From Campylobacteraceae bacterium (GTDB lineage: Bacteria; Campylobacterota; Campylobacteria; Campylobacterales; Sulfurospirillaceae), in the NCBI GenBank assembly GCA_027050775.1, contig JALUBH010000045.1, positions 1 to 45,447 on the forward strand: DNA of 45,447 bases, given 5' to 3'. This document shows, piece after piece, positions 16,434-23,744 of this stretch; within the stretch, counting starts at the first letter, position 1, and every line of letters starts with the position of its first letter. The position numbers were made by a program, and so were the translations under genes. The notes under the pieces were generated by a model, which saw nothing but the letters and a program-made list of their open reading frames with translations, was not told the origin of the DNA and did not search any database.

Positions 16434-16485
16434 TATTTCTCATCATCTTTAAATAAAAATTTCAAGTTCCTTCTGAGAATTTCTG

Positions 16486-16941
16486 TCATTTAAGATATCC
16501 TATAAGTTGCCATATTCCGGCACTGCAGATACCTGCTAACACTCCTGCAAGCATATCATCCCCCATCACTCCTAGTCCCCCTTTTACATCTCTGTCTATT
16601 TTGCCTATAAAAGATGGTTTCCATATATCAAAAATCCTAAAAAACACAAAGCTAAGAAGCATTTGTGTGATAGTTGCTGAGCTGAGTATGAAAGCTAGCC
16701 AGAGCCCGACAACCTCGTCTATGACTATGCTTTTGTCGTCATGTGAGTTAGTTTTTATCTCATATTTGTTTATCTCTGTTATGGCTATGAGCGTGATGAG
16801 TATGGTCAATAAAAACAGAGTATCTGTATGAAAATACTGCAAAATTACGAATCCAATCAGCCCTGCTAGTATACTTCCCATGGTTCCTGGGGCATAAGGA
16901 GATAGCCCGCTATAAAAAAAAGTCAAAAAAAGTTTTTGCAA
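16486..16941 (-). CDS. pgpA: Phosphatidylglycerophosphatase A
   Basis: 151 residues. It contains the PgpA motifs Y-A-P-G-T-M-G-S near residue 17, V-I-D-E-V-V-G near 75, F-R-x-F-D-I-W-K-P near 101, and G-V-M-G-D-D-M-L-A-G near 125, the acidic residues that bind Mg2+. Three or four membrane-spanning stretches surround them. It dephosphorylates phosphatidylglycerophosphate to phosphatidylglycerol at the inner membrane. The start lies 11 bases after the stop of the Sat-like gene, so it is the downstream end of the ispDF operon. Confidence 0.92.
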   Translation of the reverse strand: MQKLFLTFFYSGLSPYAPGTMGSILAGLIGFVILQYFHTDTLFLLTILITLIAITEINKYEIKTNSHDDKSIVIDEVVGLWLAFILSSATITQMLLSFVFFRIFDIWKPSFIGKIDRDVKGGLGVMGDDMLAGVLAGICSAGIWQLIGYLK

Positions 16942-16951
16942 AATAGAGTCC

Positions 16952-18145
16952 TTATGTAAGTGATGTTGTTTGGTGAAGTTTCATGAGATTTAGGTAAAAA
17001 TCCTCTTCACTATGGTCTTCAAGTAGTCCACTGTTTGGAAATATATCATCATAAAGAGTATTTATATTTTCAAATCTATTTGGCATGCAAGCACTCAAGA
17101 ATTTTGAAGATATATCTGTTCTCATGAGAACAGCTGGTGGCAGTATTCCTATTCTAAAAAATCTTCTAAGTGCTTTAGAGTTGTATTTTATATGCCTGTG
17201 AGGTCCGTGAGGGCAAGTGCTCGTATTTACAAGGGTTTTGCAGTCCTTACAATATACGAATTTTGAAATCACTTCGATGTTTATGTCTAAGGATTCGTAC
17301 TTGCTAAGTATAGATTTTATCTCATTTTTATCATAATACAACCCAATTCCTGTGTGATTATTGCCTATTATGAATTTGTTACAACCGAAATTATTTGCAC
17401 AGATACAATCAAGTATAGCGTCATTGAAGCCTGCAAACAGATATGTGCTTTCAAATGGTACCACTAGTACTCTATTTTTTGGCAGATAGTTATCTATAGC
17501 ATATTTAAGAATATCTCTTTTTGTTTCATAAGATATCTTGTCTGTTTTTCTTTGGTGTTTGGAGAGAAAAACTACCACGAGGTCAGTTTTCTCAAGTGTG
17601 ATTCTAAGAAGCCTCTCATGAGCTCTATGAAATGGTCTTGCATCCATCATAATAGCTGCCACACTCTTTGCTCCACTTGATTTTATAGCATCTTTTATAT
17701 CTTTTTTTACATTTTTTATGCCATCATAATTAACACTATATTTGCCATATATGGAGTATTTGCCAAGTCTGTTTAAAAATGCCCTTGTAGCAGGATTTTG
17801 TGTGTCGTAGTTGCCAAAAATCTGCTCTATTCTGTTTCGCCTGTTTATCTCGAAAAAGCCATCTGCTATGATATAACCTCTGATATCTCTATCTACAACC
17901 AAATCTATCTTTTCACCTTTTTTTATACTGCTTATAACCTCTTCGTTTTTTCTTCCTGAGGGTGCAAGTATAAATGGAAAAGGAAAAGGTTTACCTTTGT
18001 AGCATCTCGTGCTATCTACCTCTATAGCCTCTTCTTTATTCATTAGTTTATCTACGGGCTTAAAGATGCCTTCTTGTGCAAATGAAAGAGTAGCTAATGC
18101 TTGAGAATCTATAACTATTTGTCTATTTTTTCTTGTTGAGTCCAT
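16952..18145 (-). CDS. Sulfate adenylyltransferase-like protein with altered active site
   Basis: 397 residues with the ATP-sulfurylase layout: an N-terminal PUA-like domain (about 1-160) and a nucleotidyltransferase domain. The active-site motifs are changed. Where true enzymes have Q-T-R-N-P-x-H-R-A-H-E this has M-D-A-R-P-F-H-R-A-H-E, and where they have G-R-D-H-A-G it has G-N-N-H-T-G. A zinc-ribbon-like C-K-D-C…C-P-H follows, and the closing R-x-x-x-x-G-x-L-P-P segment is kept. The two His of H-x-x-H remain, so nucleotide binding or another adenylyl transfer is possible, but sulfate activation is doubtful. Its start overlaps the response-regulator gene by 23 bases. From memory the same pairing occurs in Campylobacter (Cj1608/Cj1609), implying a shared role. 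Confidence 0.75.
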   Translation of the reverse strand: MDSTRKNRQIVIDSQALATLSFAQEGIFKPVDKLMNKEEAIEVDSTRCYKGKPFPFPFILAPSGRKNEEVISSIKKGEKIDLVVDRDIRGYIIADGFFEINRRNRIEQIFGNYDTQNPATRAFLNRLGKYSIYGKYSVNYDGIKNVKKDIKDAIKSSGAKSVAAIMMDARPFHRAHERLLRITLEKTDLVVVFLSKHQRKTDKISYETKRDILKYAIDNYLPKNRVLVVPFESTYLFAGFNDAILDCICANNFGCNKFIIGNNHTGIGLYYDKNEIKSILSKYESLDINIEVISKFVYCKDCKTLVNTSTCPHGPHRHIKYNSKALRRFFRIGILPPAVLMRTDISSKFLSACMPNRFENINTLYDDIFPNSGLLEDHSEEDFYLNLMKLHQTTSLT

Positions 18146-19010
18146 ATTTTTTCCTCTTTTCCCAAAGACTTTTTCGTGATATTCCTAATTTTTTAGATAA
18201 CTCTGTATCGGGAAATTTGTTTTGAAAATTTAAAATTATATGCTTTACATAATCATCAATCGAAAGTATTTCTCCATGGTTTAAAATTTTACTGTTATTA
18301 TTTAATTCTATATAAAAAAATGGTGCATTTTCTGTAAAATCCGTTGTTGACATAAAGACTAGTCTATCAGCGATGGTATTAAAGAGTTTTGTTTTTTCAC
18401 TTTTTTTAAGCTTTTGTAACTCTGTTAGATATATGATTTCATCGCTCGGTATTTTTAGTATTTGTTCTGTTGTGTTTGAACTTGTCAAGGATATAAATGT
18501 AAATGACTTTTTAGCAGATGCACAATACTCAAACACAAGAGCATCTGCAATCTTTTGTGAGTTTGTCTTAATGATGGCTGGAAATTTTACCTTTTTGTCA
18601 AATTCAGGCAGATTTGTACTTTCAAAGATATGTTTGAGATATCTCTTATATGTATTGTTATCTTTTTTTATTGTATCAAAATCAGCCAAATGCTGGAGCT
18701 TTCTGACCAACTCTTCTATCATAAAAGGTTTTTGTATATAGTCGTTTGCTCCCGCTTTTATAGGGTTTGAAACCGTATCATTGCTGATATATGAAATCAT
18801 CAATATGATGATAGAAGATTTGTGTTTGTCTATGACTGGATAAAAATTTTGCCCAGAGATATTTGTGGACAAAAGAACAGAGTCATACTTTTCATTTTTC
18901 AAGGCATCTTGAACTGTCGTAGCGATGTCGCATTTGTACCCAATCTCGGTTAGCTTGGAAGCTATGCTTTGTGCTAAGTAAATTTCATTTTCAACTATTA
19001 AAATCTTCAT
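18123..19010 (-). CDS. HP1021/Cj1608-like orphan response regulator
   Basis: 295 residues from the ATG at 19010. The receiver domain (1-110) is atypical: the first acidic pair reads V-E-N-E, the phospho-acceptor Asp is replaced by Ser48 (V-L-L-S-T-N), while the K-P pair in Y-I-Q-K-P-F is kept. The C-terminal 45 residues form a Fis/NtrC-type helix-turn-helix (E-L-S-K-K-L-G-I-S-R-K-S-L-W). This matches HP1021 of Helicobacter, reported to act without phosphorylation and to link replication initiation and redox response. Position next to ispDF and the Sat-like gene matches Campylobacter. The ATG overlaps the ispDF stop (ATGA), which decides it over the TTG at 19022. Confidence 0.88.
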   Translation of the reverse strand: MKILIVENEIYLAQSIASKLTEIGYKCDIATTVQDALKNEKYDSVLLSTNISGQNFYPVIDKHKSSIIILMISYISNDTVSNPIKAGANDYIQKPFMIEELVRKLQHLADFDTIKKDNNTYKRYLKHIFESTNLPEFDKKVKFPAIIKTNSQKIADALVFEYCASAKKSFTFISLTSSNTTEQILKIPSDEIIYLTELQKLKKSEKTKLFNTIADRLVFMSTTDFTENAPFFYIELNNNSKILNHGEILSIDDYVKHIILNFQNKFPDTELSKKLGISRKSLWEKRKKYGLNKKK

Positions 19011-20131
19011 ATTTTTGTCCAATTAACATATCTTAATGTAGAGGTAGCATTTACGCCAATCCCCTCTTTTCTGCCTATAAAGCCCAAATTTTCTGTAGTA
19101 GTAGCTTTTATATTCACAAAAATAGGCTCTACATGTAAAATCTTTGCTAGGATTTTTGACATTTCGCTTTTAAACTCTTTTAATTTTGGTGTTTGAGCCA
19201 TTATGGTTATATCACAATTGATTACTTCATATCCAACACTTGTTACAAATCTATACACATTTTTAAGTAACTCTTTGGAGTCTATATCTTTAAATCTTTC
19301 ATTATCATCTGGAAAAAGTTCGCCAATATCTCCTGCGCCTATAGCTCCCAATATAGAATCTATGAGAGCGTGTATGGCGACATCACCATCAGAATGTGCC
19401 TTAAATCCAAAATCTTCACGAATCTTCACACCGCCTAGCATCATTACTTTGTCTTTTTCAAATTCGTGTACATCAAATCCATTGCCTACAAATATATCTG
19501 AAGATGGTTTTTCTTTACAGCCAATTTCGTCTAAATCTTCTAAAAAAGTTAGCTTTTTTGCTCTAGTGTCACCTTTGATGTATGTTACTTTTCCGCCAAC
19601 AGCTTTTATGGCACTGCTATCATCTGTATATTGGGTGTTTGTATCTAGTGCTTTTTTTAAAATAGTAGTTTTTGAAAGTTGTGGAGTTTGTATAAGCTTG
19701 ATCCTGTCTCTATCTATAGTATTTTCTTTGTAGATTACAGTATCGCTTACATTTAGGTACGGCACGACTATATCGCTTTTAGCCCTTTTTTCTACTACTC
19801 GCTCTAACATTGGTTTGTCTATACATGCTCTAGCTATATCGCTTACTAAAACATAGGGGGTATCTACATGTGAGAGTGCATTTTTGAGTGACTCTTGTCG
19901 TGTTGAGCCACCTATGATATATGTGAAAGAGTCATCAAATCTTTTCATATATCTGATCTCATCAGGCGAGCAAGCTATGATAATTTTGCTAAAATTCAAT
20001 TTGCTTGTTATATTTCTTGTCGAAAATAACCAAAGTGGAATATGTCCAAATCTAAGCCACTGTTTTTTTACAGAGTGCTCAAATCTTGTCGAATTTCCAG
20101 CTCCTAACATAATAAGAGACAAATCAGGCAA
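19007..20131 (-). CDS. ispDF: IspDF, bifunctional isoprenoid-precursor enzyme
   Basis: About 374 residues in two domains. IspD part (1-205): L-I-M-L-G-A-G-N-S-T-R-F-x-x-x-x-K-K-Q-W for CTP binding, then D-I-A-R-A and D-D-S-S-A. IspF part (215-374): G-N-G-F-D-V-H-E-F with the zinc-binding Asp and His, A-H-S-D-G-D-V, G-D-I-G-E-L-F-P-D, and K-A-T-T-T-E-N-L-G-F-I-G-R-K-E-G. It performs the cytidylylation and cyclisation steps of the MEP pathway; the fusion is typical of Campylobacterota. The frame is open to a TTG at 20152, but AAAGGA sits 6 bases before the TTG at 20131, and a -10 box lies close upstream, so I prefer 20131. Confidence 0.93.
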   Translation of the reverse strand: MPDLSLIMLGAGNSTRFEHSVKKQWLRFGHIPLWLFSTRNITSKLNFSKIIIACSPDEIRYMKRFDDSFTYIIGGSTRQESLKNALSHVDTPYVLVSDIARACIDKPMLERVVEKRAKSDIVVPYLNVSDTVIYKENTIDRDRIKLIQTPQLSKTTILKKALDTNTQYTDDSSAIKAVGGKVTYIKGDTRAKKLTFLEDLDEIGCKEKPSSDIFVGNGFDVHEFEKDKVMMLGGVKIREDFGFKAHSDGDVAIHALIDSILGAIGAGDIGELFPDDNERFKDIDSKELLKNVYRFVTSVGYEVINCDITIMAQTPKLKEFKSEMSKILAKILHVEPIFVNIKATTTENLGFIGRKEGIGVNATSTLRYVNWTKI

Positions 20132-20163
20132 TTTTTGTCCTTTTTCAATCAAAGTGTTACAAT

Positions 20164-20169
20164 ATTATA
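20164..20169 (-). promoter_or_regulatory. -10 box of the ispDF operon promoter
   Basis: On the minus strand GTATAATATTG gives a consensus TATAAT 33 bases before the chosen ispDF start. The 87-base region up to mrp (20240) is divergent and AT-rich. The operon would include ispDF, the HP1021-like regulator, the Sat-like gene and pgpA, which are joined by overlaps or gaps of 10 bases or less. Confidence 0.5.
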
Positions 20170-20239
20170 CACTACCAAAGCTTTTTTTTATCTTTTTTGT
20201 GATAAATTTCACTCATCAAAAATAAGGAGTTTATATTTT

Positions 20240-21373
20240 ATGTTAGACAAAAATAGTGTAAATGAAAAACTAAGAGAGGTAGTGTATCCCGGATTTGAAA
20301 AGGATATAGTCTCTTTTGGTTTTGTAAAAGTTATAGATGTGAAAGATGACAATGTATATGTAGAACTTGACATCGTTTCATCAAGCCAAGAGGTAGCAGA
20401 TCAGCTAAAAGCTGATGTTACTGCAAAGCTAGGCGAAGTAGGAGCCAAAAGAGTGGATGTGGCGGTAAAACAGCCAAAAGCACCTGCTCAAAAGAGTAAC
20501 TCTCAAAGCGGCAAAAACATAGCCCCACAAATCAAAAACTTTGTGATGGTAAGTAGTGGAAAAGGTGGAGTTGGTAAAACAACTACAACTGTAAACTTAG
20601 CTATAGCACTTGCAAGTCAAGGCAAAAAAGTAGGCATCTTGGATTCAGATATATATGGTCCAAATGTACCTAGGATGATGGGAACAGTCGGTAAAAATCC
20701 AGAAGTTGTCGGAAACAAAGTTAAGCCTATGTTGGTTGACGGTGTTGAGATGATGAGCATGGGAAGTCTTATGGAAGAGGGTCAATCTCTCATCTGGAGA
20801 GGTGCTATGATCATGAAAGCCATAGAGCAACTCTTAAGAGATATACTCTGGAGTGATTTAGATGTACTATTTATCGATATGCCACCAGGAACCGGTGATG
20901 CTCAACTGACTTTGGCTCAAAGCGTGCCTGTGACTGCCGGTGTGTGCGTAACAACCCCACAAATCGTAGCACTTGATGATACCGAGAGAAGTTTGGATAT
21001 GTTTAAAAAACTTCATATTCCAATAGCCGGAATCGTTGAAAACATGAGTGGCTTTATCTGCCCGGAAACCGGCAAAGAGTATGATATATTTGGCAAAGGA
21101 ACAACTGAGCCGTTAGCTAGAAAATTTGATACTCAAATCTTAGGTGAAATTCCAATCGAACCGGCTATTAGGGAGGGTGGAGATGCAGGAAAACCTGTGA
21201 CATTTAACCAGCCTCAAAGCCAAAGCGCTAAAAAATACCAAGAAGCTGCTAGTAAACTTTGGGATTATATAGTAGAAGTAAACGAAGAGGGCGGAGTCGA
21301 TAACGAAGCGATTCAACCAACCATCGGCGTAAACGGTGGAGCAAGCGCATGCTCTACAACAAGCGGCGGTTGA
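20240..21373 (+). CDS. mrp: Mrp/ApbC-type Fe-S carrier ATPase
   Basis: 377 residues. The N-terminal MIP18/DUF59 domain is about residues 5-75. The P-loop NTPase domain follows, with deviant Walker A S-S-G-K-G-G-V-G-K-T-T-T near 100, D-S-D-I-Y-G-P-N-V-P near 130, D-M-P-P-G-T-G-D-A near 217 and the C-terminal F-I-C-P-E-T-G region whose single visible Cys precedes the C-x-x-C position seen in some Mrp proteins. It is thought to bind and transfer Fe-S clusters. The AAGGAG at 20224-20229 supports the ATG at 20240; the open frame upstream to 20135 has no match. Confidence 0.92.
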   Translation: MLDKNSVNEKLREVVYPGFEKDIVSFGFVKVIDVKDDNVYVELDIVSSSQEVADQLKADVTAKLGEVGAKRVDVAVKQPKAPAQKSNSQSGKNIAPQIKNFVMVSSGKGGVGKTTTTVNLAIALASQGKKVGILDSDIYGPNVPRMMGTVGKNPEVVGNKVKPMLVDGVEMMSMGSLMEEGQSLIWRGAMIMKAIEQLLRDILWSDLDVLFIDMPPGTGDAQLTLAQSVPVTAGVCVTTPQIVALDDTERSLDMFKKLHIPIAGIVENMSGFICPETGKEYDIFGKGTTEPLARKFDTQILGEIPIEPAIREGGDAGKPVTFNQPQSQSAKKYQEAASKLWDYIVEVNEEGGVDNEAIQPTIGVNGGASACSTTSGG

Positions 21374-21427
21374 AGTTCTTAAATAGCTCTAAGTTTTAGA
21401 GATACAAAATTAAGAATTAAAAACCTG

Positions 21428-21487
21428 ACCTTACGCACTTTTTTCTCGAAAAGTCTCACTTTTCGTAGCTTTAGGGGGGGGTAAGGT
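21428..21487. repeat. Structured intergenic element with nested hairpins and a G8 tract
   Basis: ACCTTAC (21428-21434) pairs with GTAAGGT (21481-21487), enclosing CGAAAAGT-CTC-ACTTTTCG, a perfect 8-bp hairpin, and a run of eight G (21474-21481). It lies in the 336-base gap between mrp and the NYN gene. G-runs are prone to slippage in Campylobacterota. A related GTAAGGTCAG occurs near 31090. Could be a degenerate mobile-element end or a phase-variable site; the rest of the gap shows only the terminator below and AT-rich sequence. Confidence 0.4.
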
Positions 21488-21501
21488 AAGTTAAAACATA
21501 T

Positions 21502-21533
21502 AAAAGGCAGGGTACATGCTCTGCCTTTTTTCT
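21502..21533 (+). terminator. Intrinsic terminator after mrp
   Basis: Stem AAAAGGCAG / CTGCCTTTT (21502-21510 with 21521-21529), 10-base loop, then a T-run to about 21531. It is 129 bases after the mrp stop, consistent with the end of that transcript. Confidence 0.8.
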
Positions 21534-21709
21534 ACTAAGTATTGGTATGCTTTTCTAATACTTCTCAATATTCTAATAATTTTTTCAATAATATTTACAT
21601 ATATTATGCAGCTATCCCATTATTCTTTTATGCAGATGAAAAATCAAGCACAAAAAGGCTATAATGGCTTAAATTGATAATGCTAAAAATTTTAAAGGAA
21701 AAGAAAAAT

Positions 21710-22432
21710 ATGGAAGAAAATTTTAAAAAAAATCTAAAATTGGCAGTTTTGATAGACTCTGACAATGCACAAGCTTCAATCGTTTCAAATTTACTAAAAG
21801 AGATTGCAAAATATGGTACGGCAAATATAAAAAGAGCCTATGGAGATTGGACAACAGGACGGTTAAAAAACTGGAAAGAGTATCTGCATAAACATGCGAT
21901 TCAGCCAATTCAGCAATTCAGCTATACGGTTGGAAAAAATTCTACGGATTCATCACTGATTATTGATGCTATGGATATATTGCATGATGACAATATAGAT
22001 GGCTTTTGTATCGTCTCTTCGGATAGTGATTTTACAAGATTATCGACGAGAATACGAGAAAATGGCTTGGTCGTTTATGGTTTTGGTGAGAAAAAAACAC
22101 CGGAAGCCTTCATATCCGCTTGTGATGAATTTATATTTACAGAAAATCTAAGAAAGACTCCAAAGCCCGTAAATACCGTCAGTAGTGACGATAAACTAAA
22201 ACAAATGATAATCAATGCCGTAAAAGCTGTTTCTGATGAGAATGGGTTGGCGAGATTGACAAGTGTGACTATTCACATCAAAAAAACAAATCCGGAATTT
22301 GATACTAGAACATACGGGTATGAAAAGATGGGGCAGTTGGTGAGGTCGCTAGAATACTTAACGATTGAAGAAAAGAGTTTTAACGATGGCTCAAATAATA
22401 AGCATATAATGGTAAAAATCAAAAATTCGTAG
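21710..22432 (+). CDS. NYN-domain (PIN-like) ribonuclease with OST-HTH/LOTUS domain
   Basis: 240 residues. The N-terminal NYN domain (about 8-150) has the PIN-like acidic residues: L-I-D-S-D-N, then G-K-N-S-T-D-S-x-L-I-I-D-A-M-D, and I-V-S-S-D-S-D-F. The C-terminal domain (about 165-235) resembles OST-HTH/LOTUS, which binds RNA (G-x-x-x-L-T-S-V…, closing T-Y-G-Y-x-K-M-G-Q-L-V-R-S). Similar proteins (LabA/DUF88 type) are predicted RNA nucleases; the target here is unknown. ATG at 21710 has AAAGGA at good spacing; a longer frame from 21674 is less likely. It is transcribed alone between mrp and dapD. Confidence 0.88.
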   Translation: MEENFKKNLKLAVLIDSDNAQASIVSNLLKEIAKYGTANIKRAYGDWTTGRLKNWKEYLHKHAIQPIQQFSYTVGKNSTDSSLIIDAMDILHDDNIDGFCIVSSDSDFTRLSTRIRENGLVVYGFGEKKTPEAFISACDEFIFTENLRKTPKPVNTVSSDDKLKQMIINAVKAVSDENGLARLTSVTIHIKKTNPEFDTRTYGYEKMGQLVRSLEYLTIEEKSFNDGSNNKHIMVKIKNS

Positions 22433-22501
22433 CACTTTCAAATTAGGATAATTTTAGTATGATTTTGCTAAAATGCTAACTAAAAACAGGGGATATATAA
22501 A

Positions 22502-23701
22502 ATGAAAAAATTAGAAACAGTAAAAGAGTTTAAGAAATTAGTATCAAGTATAGAAGCCAAAGGATATAAAAAACCACTTGGTTTTGGGATAGCCAAAGTA
22601 GATAGAGGTCAGAGTGATTATAACCTAGTGCTTCAAGCAAATTATCCTATTGTAAATTGGGATGAAAACTTTGGTTCAGCTTCTGTATTTTTAGAAGCTT
22701 TGATTCAAAGTGGCGTTGAAGTTAACTTTAACGCAAGTGAGTTTGTAAGTGAAGTTAACAAGAAATTTATCAAATTTGCATACAATGCATTTTATCCGTT
22801 TTTGGATGAAGCTGTGGGAGATGCTCATAAAAATGTACAAGTGATAAATGTACTCAAATGGATCAAAAAAGATGTGGATTTAGGGGATTATAGGGTTGTA
22901 TTTATATTTGAAGATGAAGCTCCTAAAAGTGTAGAAAGTGTTTATTTGAAATTATATGCTCTTTCAAGCGGAAAAGCAAAACTAAGAAGCCTCAATCTAA
23001 ATGGCGCTTTTGGAGTATTGCCAAATGTTGCTTGGAGCGGTAGAGAGCCGATAGAGCTTGATTGGCTTAGAGTTAATGAGATAGAGTTAAAGCTTTTGGG
23101 TGAGTATCCGACTATAGACAGCGTAGATAAATTTCCAAGATTTCTCTCTCATATCATTCCGAGTGACAATACAAGAATTTTAGATAGTTCAAAAGTTCGT
23201 ATGGGTGCACAATTAGCAGCAGGTACGACCGTGATGCCAGGAGCCAGTTATATAAATTTTAATGCAGGCACAACCGGAGCTGTTATGGTTGAGGGCCGTA
23301 TAAGTTCGTCCGCGATAGTTGCAAAAGGTAGTGATGTTGGCGGAGGAGCCAGTATATTGGGTGTTTTAAGTGGTACAAACGGAAATCCTGTGGGCATAGG
23401 AGAAAATACTCTGCTTGGAGCAAACTCAGTCACAGGGATACCTTTGGGTGACGGTTGTATAGTAGATGCCGGTATAGCAATACTTGAGGGCACAAAGATA
23501 GGTATAGCTTCAAATCAGCTAGAAAAGATAAGAGAGGTAAATCCCGATTTTACTTTTGAACAAGGCGGTGAGATGCAGTTTTTTAAGGGATTGGAATTAG
23601 CAGGAATGAATGGCATACATTTTAGACAAAACAGCACAACAGGTATGATTCAAGCGCTTAGAAGCCAAAGAGAAGTGGTTCTAAATAGCGAATTACACTA
23701 A
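22502..23701 (+). CDS. dapD: Tetrahydrodipicolinate N-succinyltransferase (epsilon-type DapD)
   Basis: 399 residues, the long form usual in Campylobacterota. The N-terminal region has the V-x-N-W-D-E-N-F-G-S-A motif. The C-terminal part is a left-handed beta helix of the hexapeptide acyltransferase type, with M-G-A-Q-L-A-A-G-T-T-V-M-P-G-A-S-Y-I-N-F-N-A and a succinyl-CoA site rich in Gly (G-G-G-A-S-I-L-G-V-L-S-G-T-N). It catalyses a step of lysine and diaminopimelate synthesis, feeding cell-wall peptide. GGGGATATATAA precedes the ATG. Confidence 0.92.
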   Translation: MKKLETVKEFKKLVSSIEAKGYKKPLGFGIAKVDRGQSDYNLVLQANYPIVNWDENFGSASVFLEALIQSGVEVNFNASEFVSEVNKKFIKFAYNAFYPFLDEAVGDAHKNVQVINVLKWIKKDVDLGDYRVVFIFEDEAPKSVESVYLKLYALSSGKAKLRSLNLNGAFGVLPNVAWSGREPIELDWLRVNEIELKLLGEYPTIDSVDKFPRFLSHIIPSDNTRILDSSKVRMGAQLAAGTTVMPGASYINFNAGTTGAVMVEGRISSSAIVAKGSDVGGGASILGVLSGTNGNPVGIGENTLLGANSVTGIPLGDGCIVDAGIAILEGTKIGIASNQLEKIREVNPDFTFEQGGEMQFFKGLELAGMNGIHFRQNSTTGMIQALRSQREVVLNSELH

Positions 23702-23744
23702 TCAGTTAAAAATATAAGAATAAAAATTTAGGATTGCAGATATA

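Noticed and set aside
20135-20239. 35-residue N-terminal extension of Mrp
   Set aside because: The ATG at 20240 has a clear AAGGAG and begins the MIP18 domain; the extension lies over the divergent ispDF promoter.
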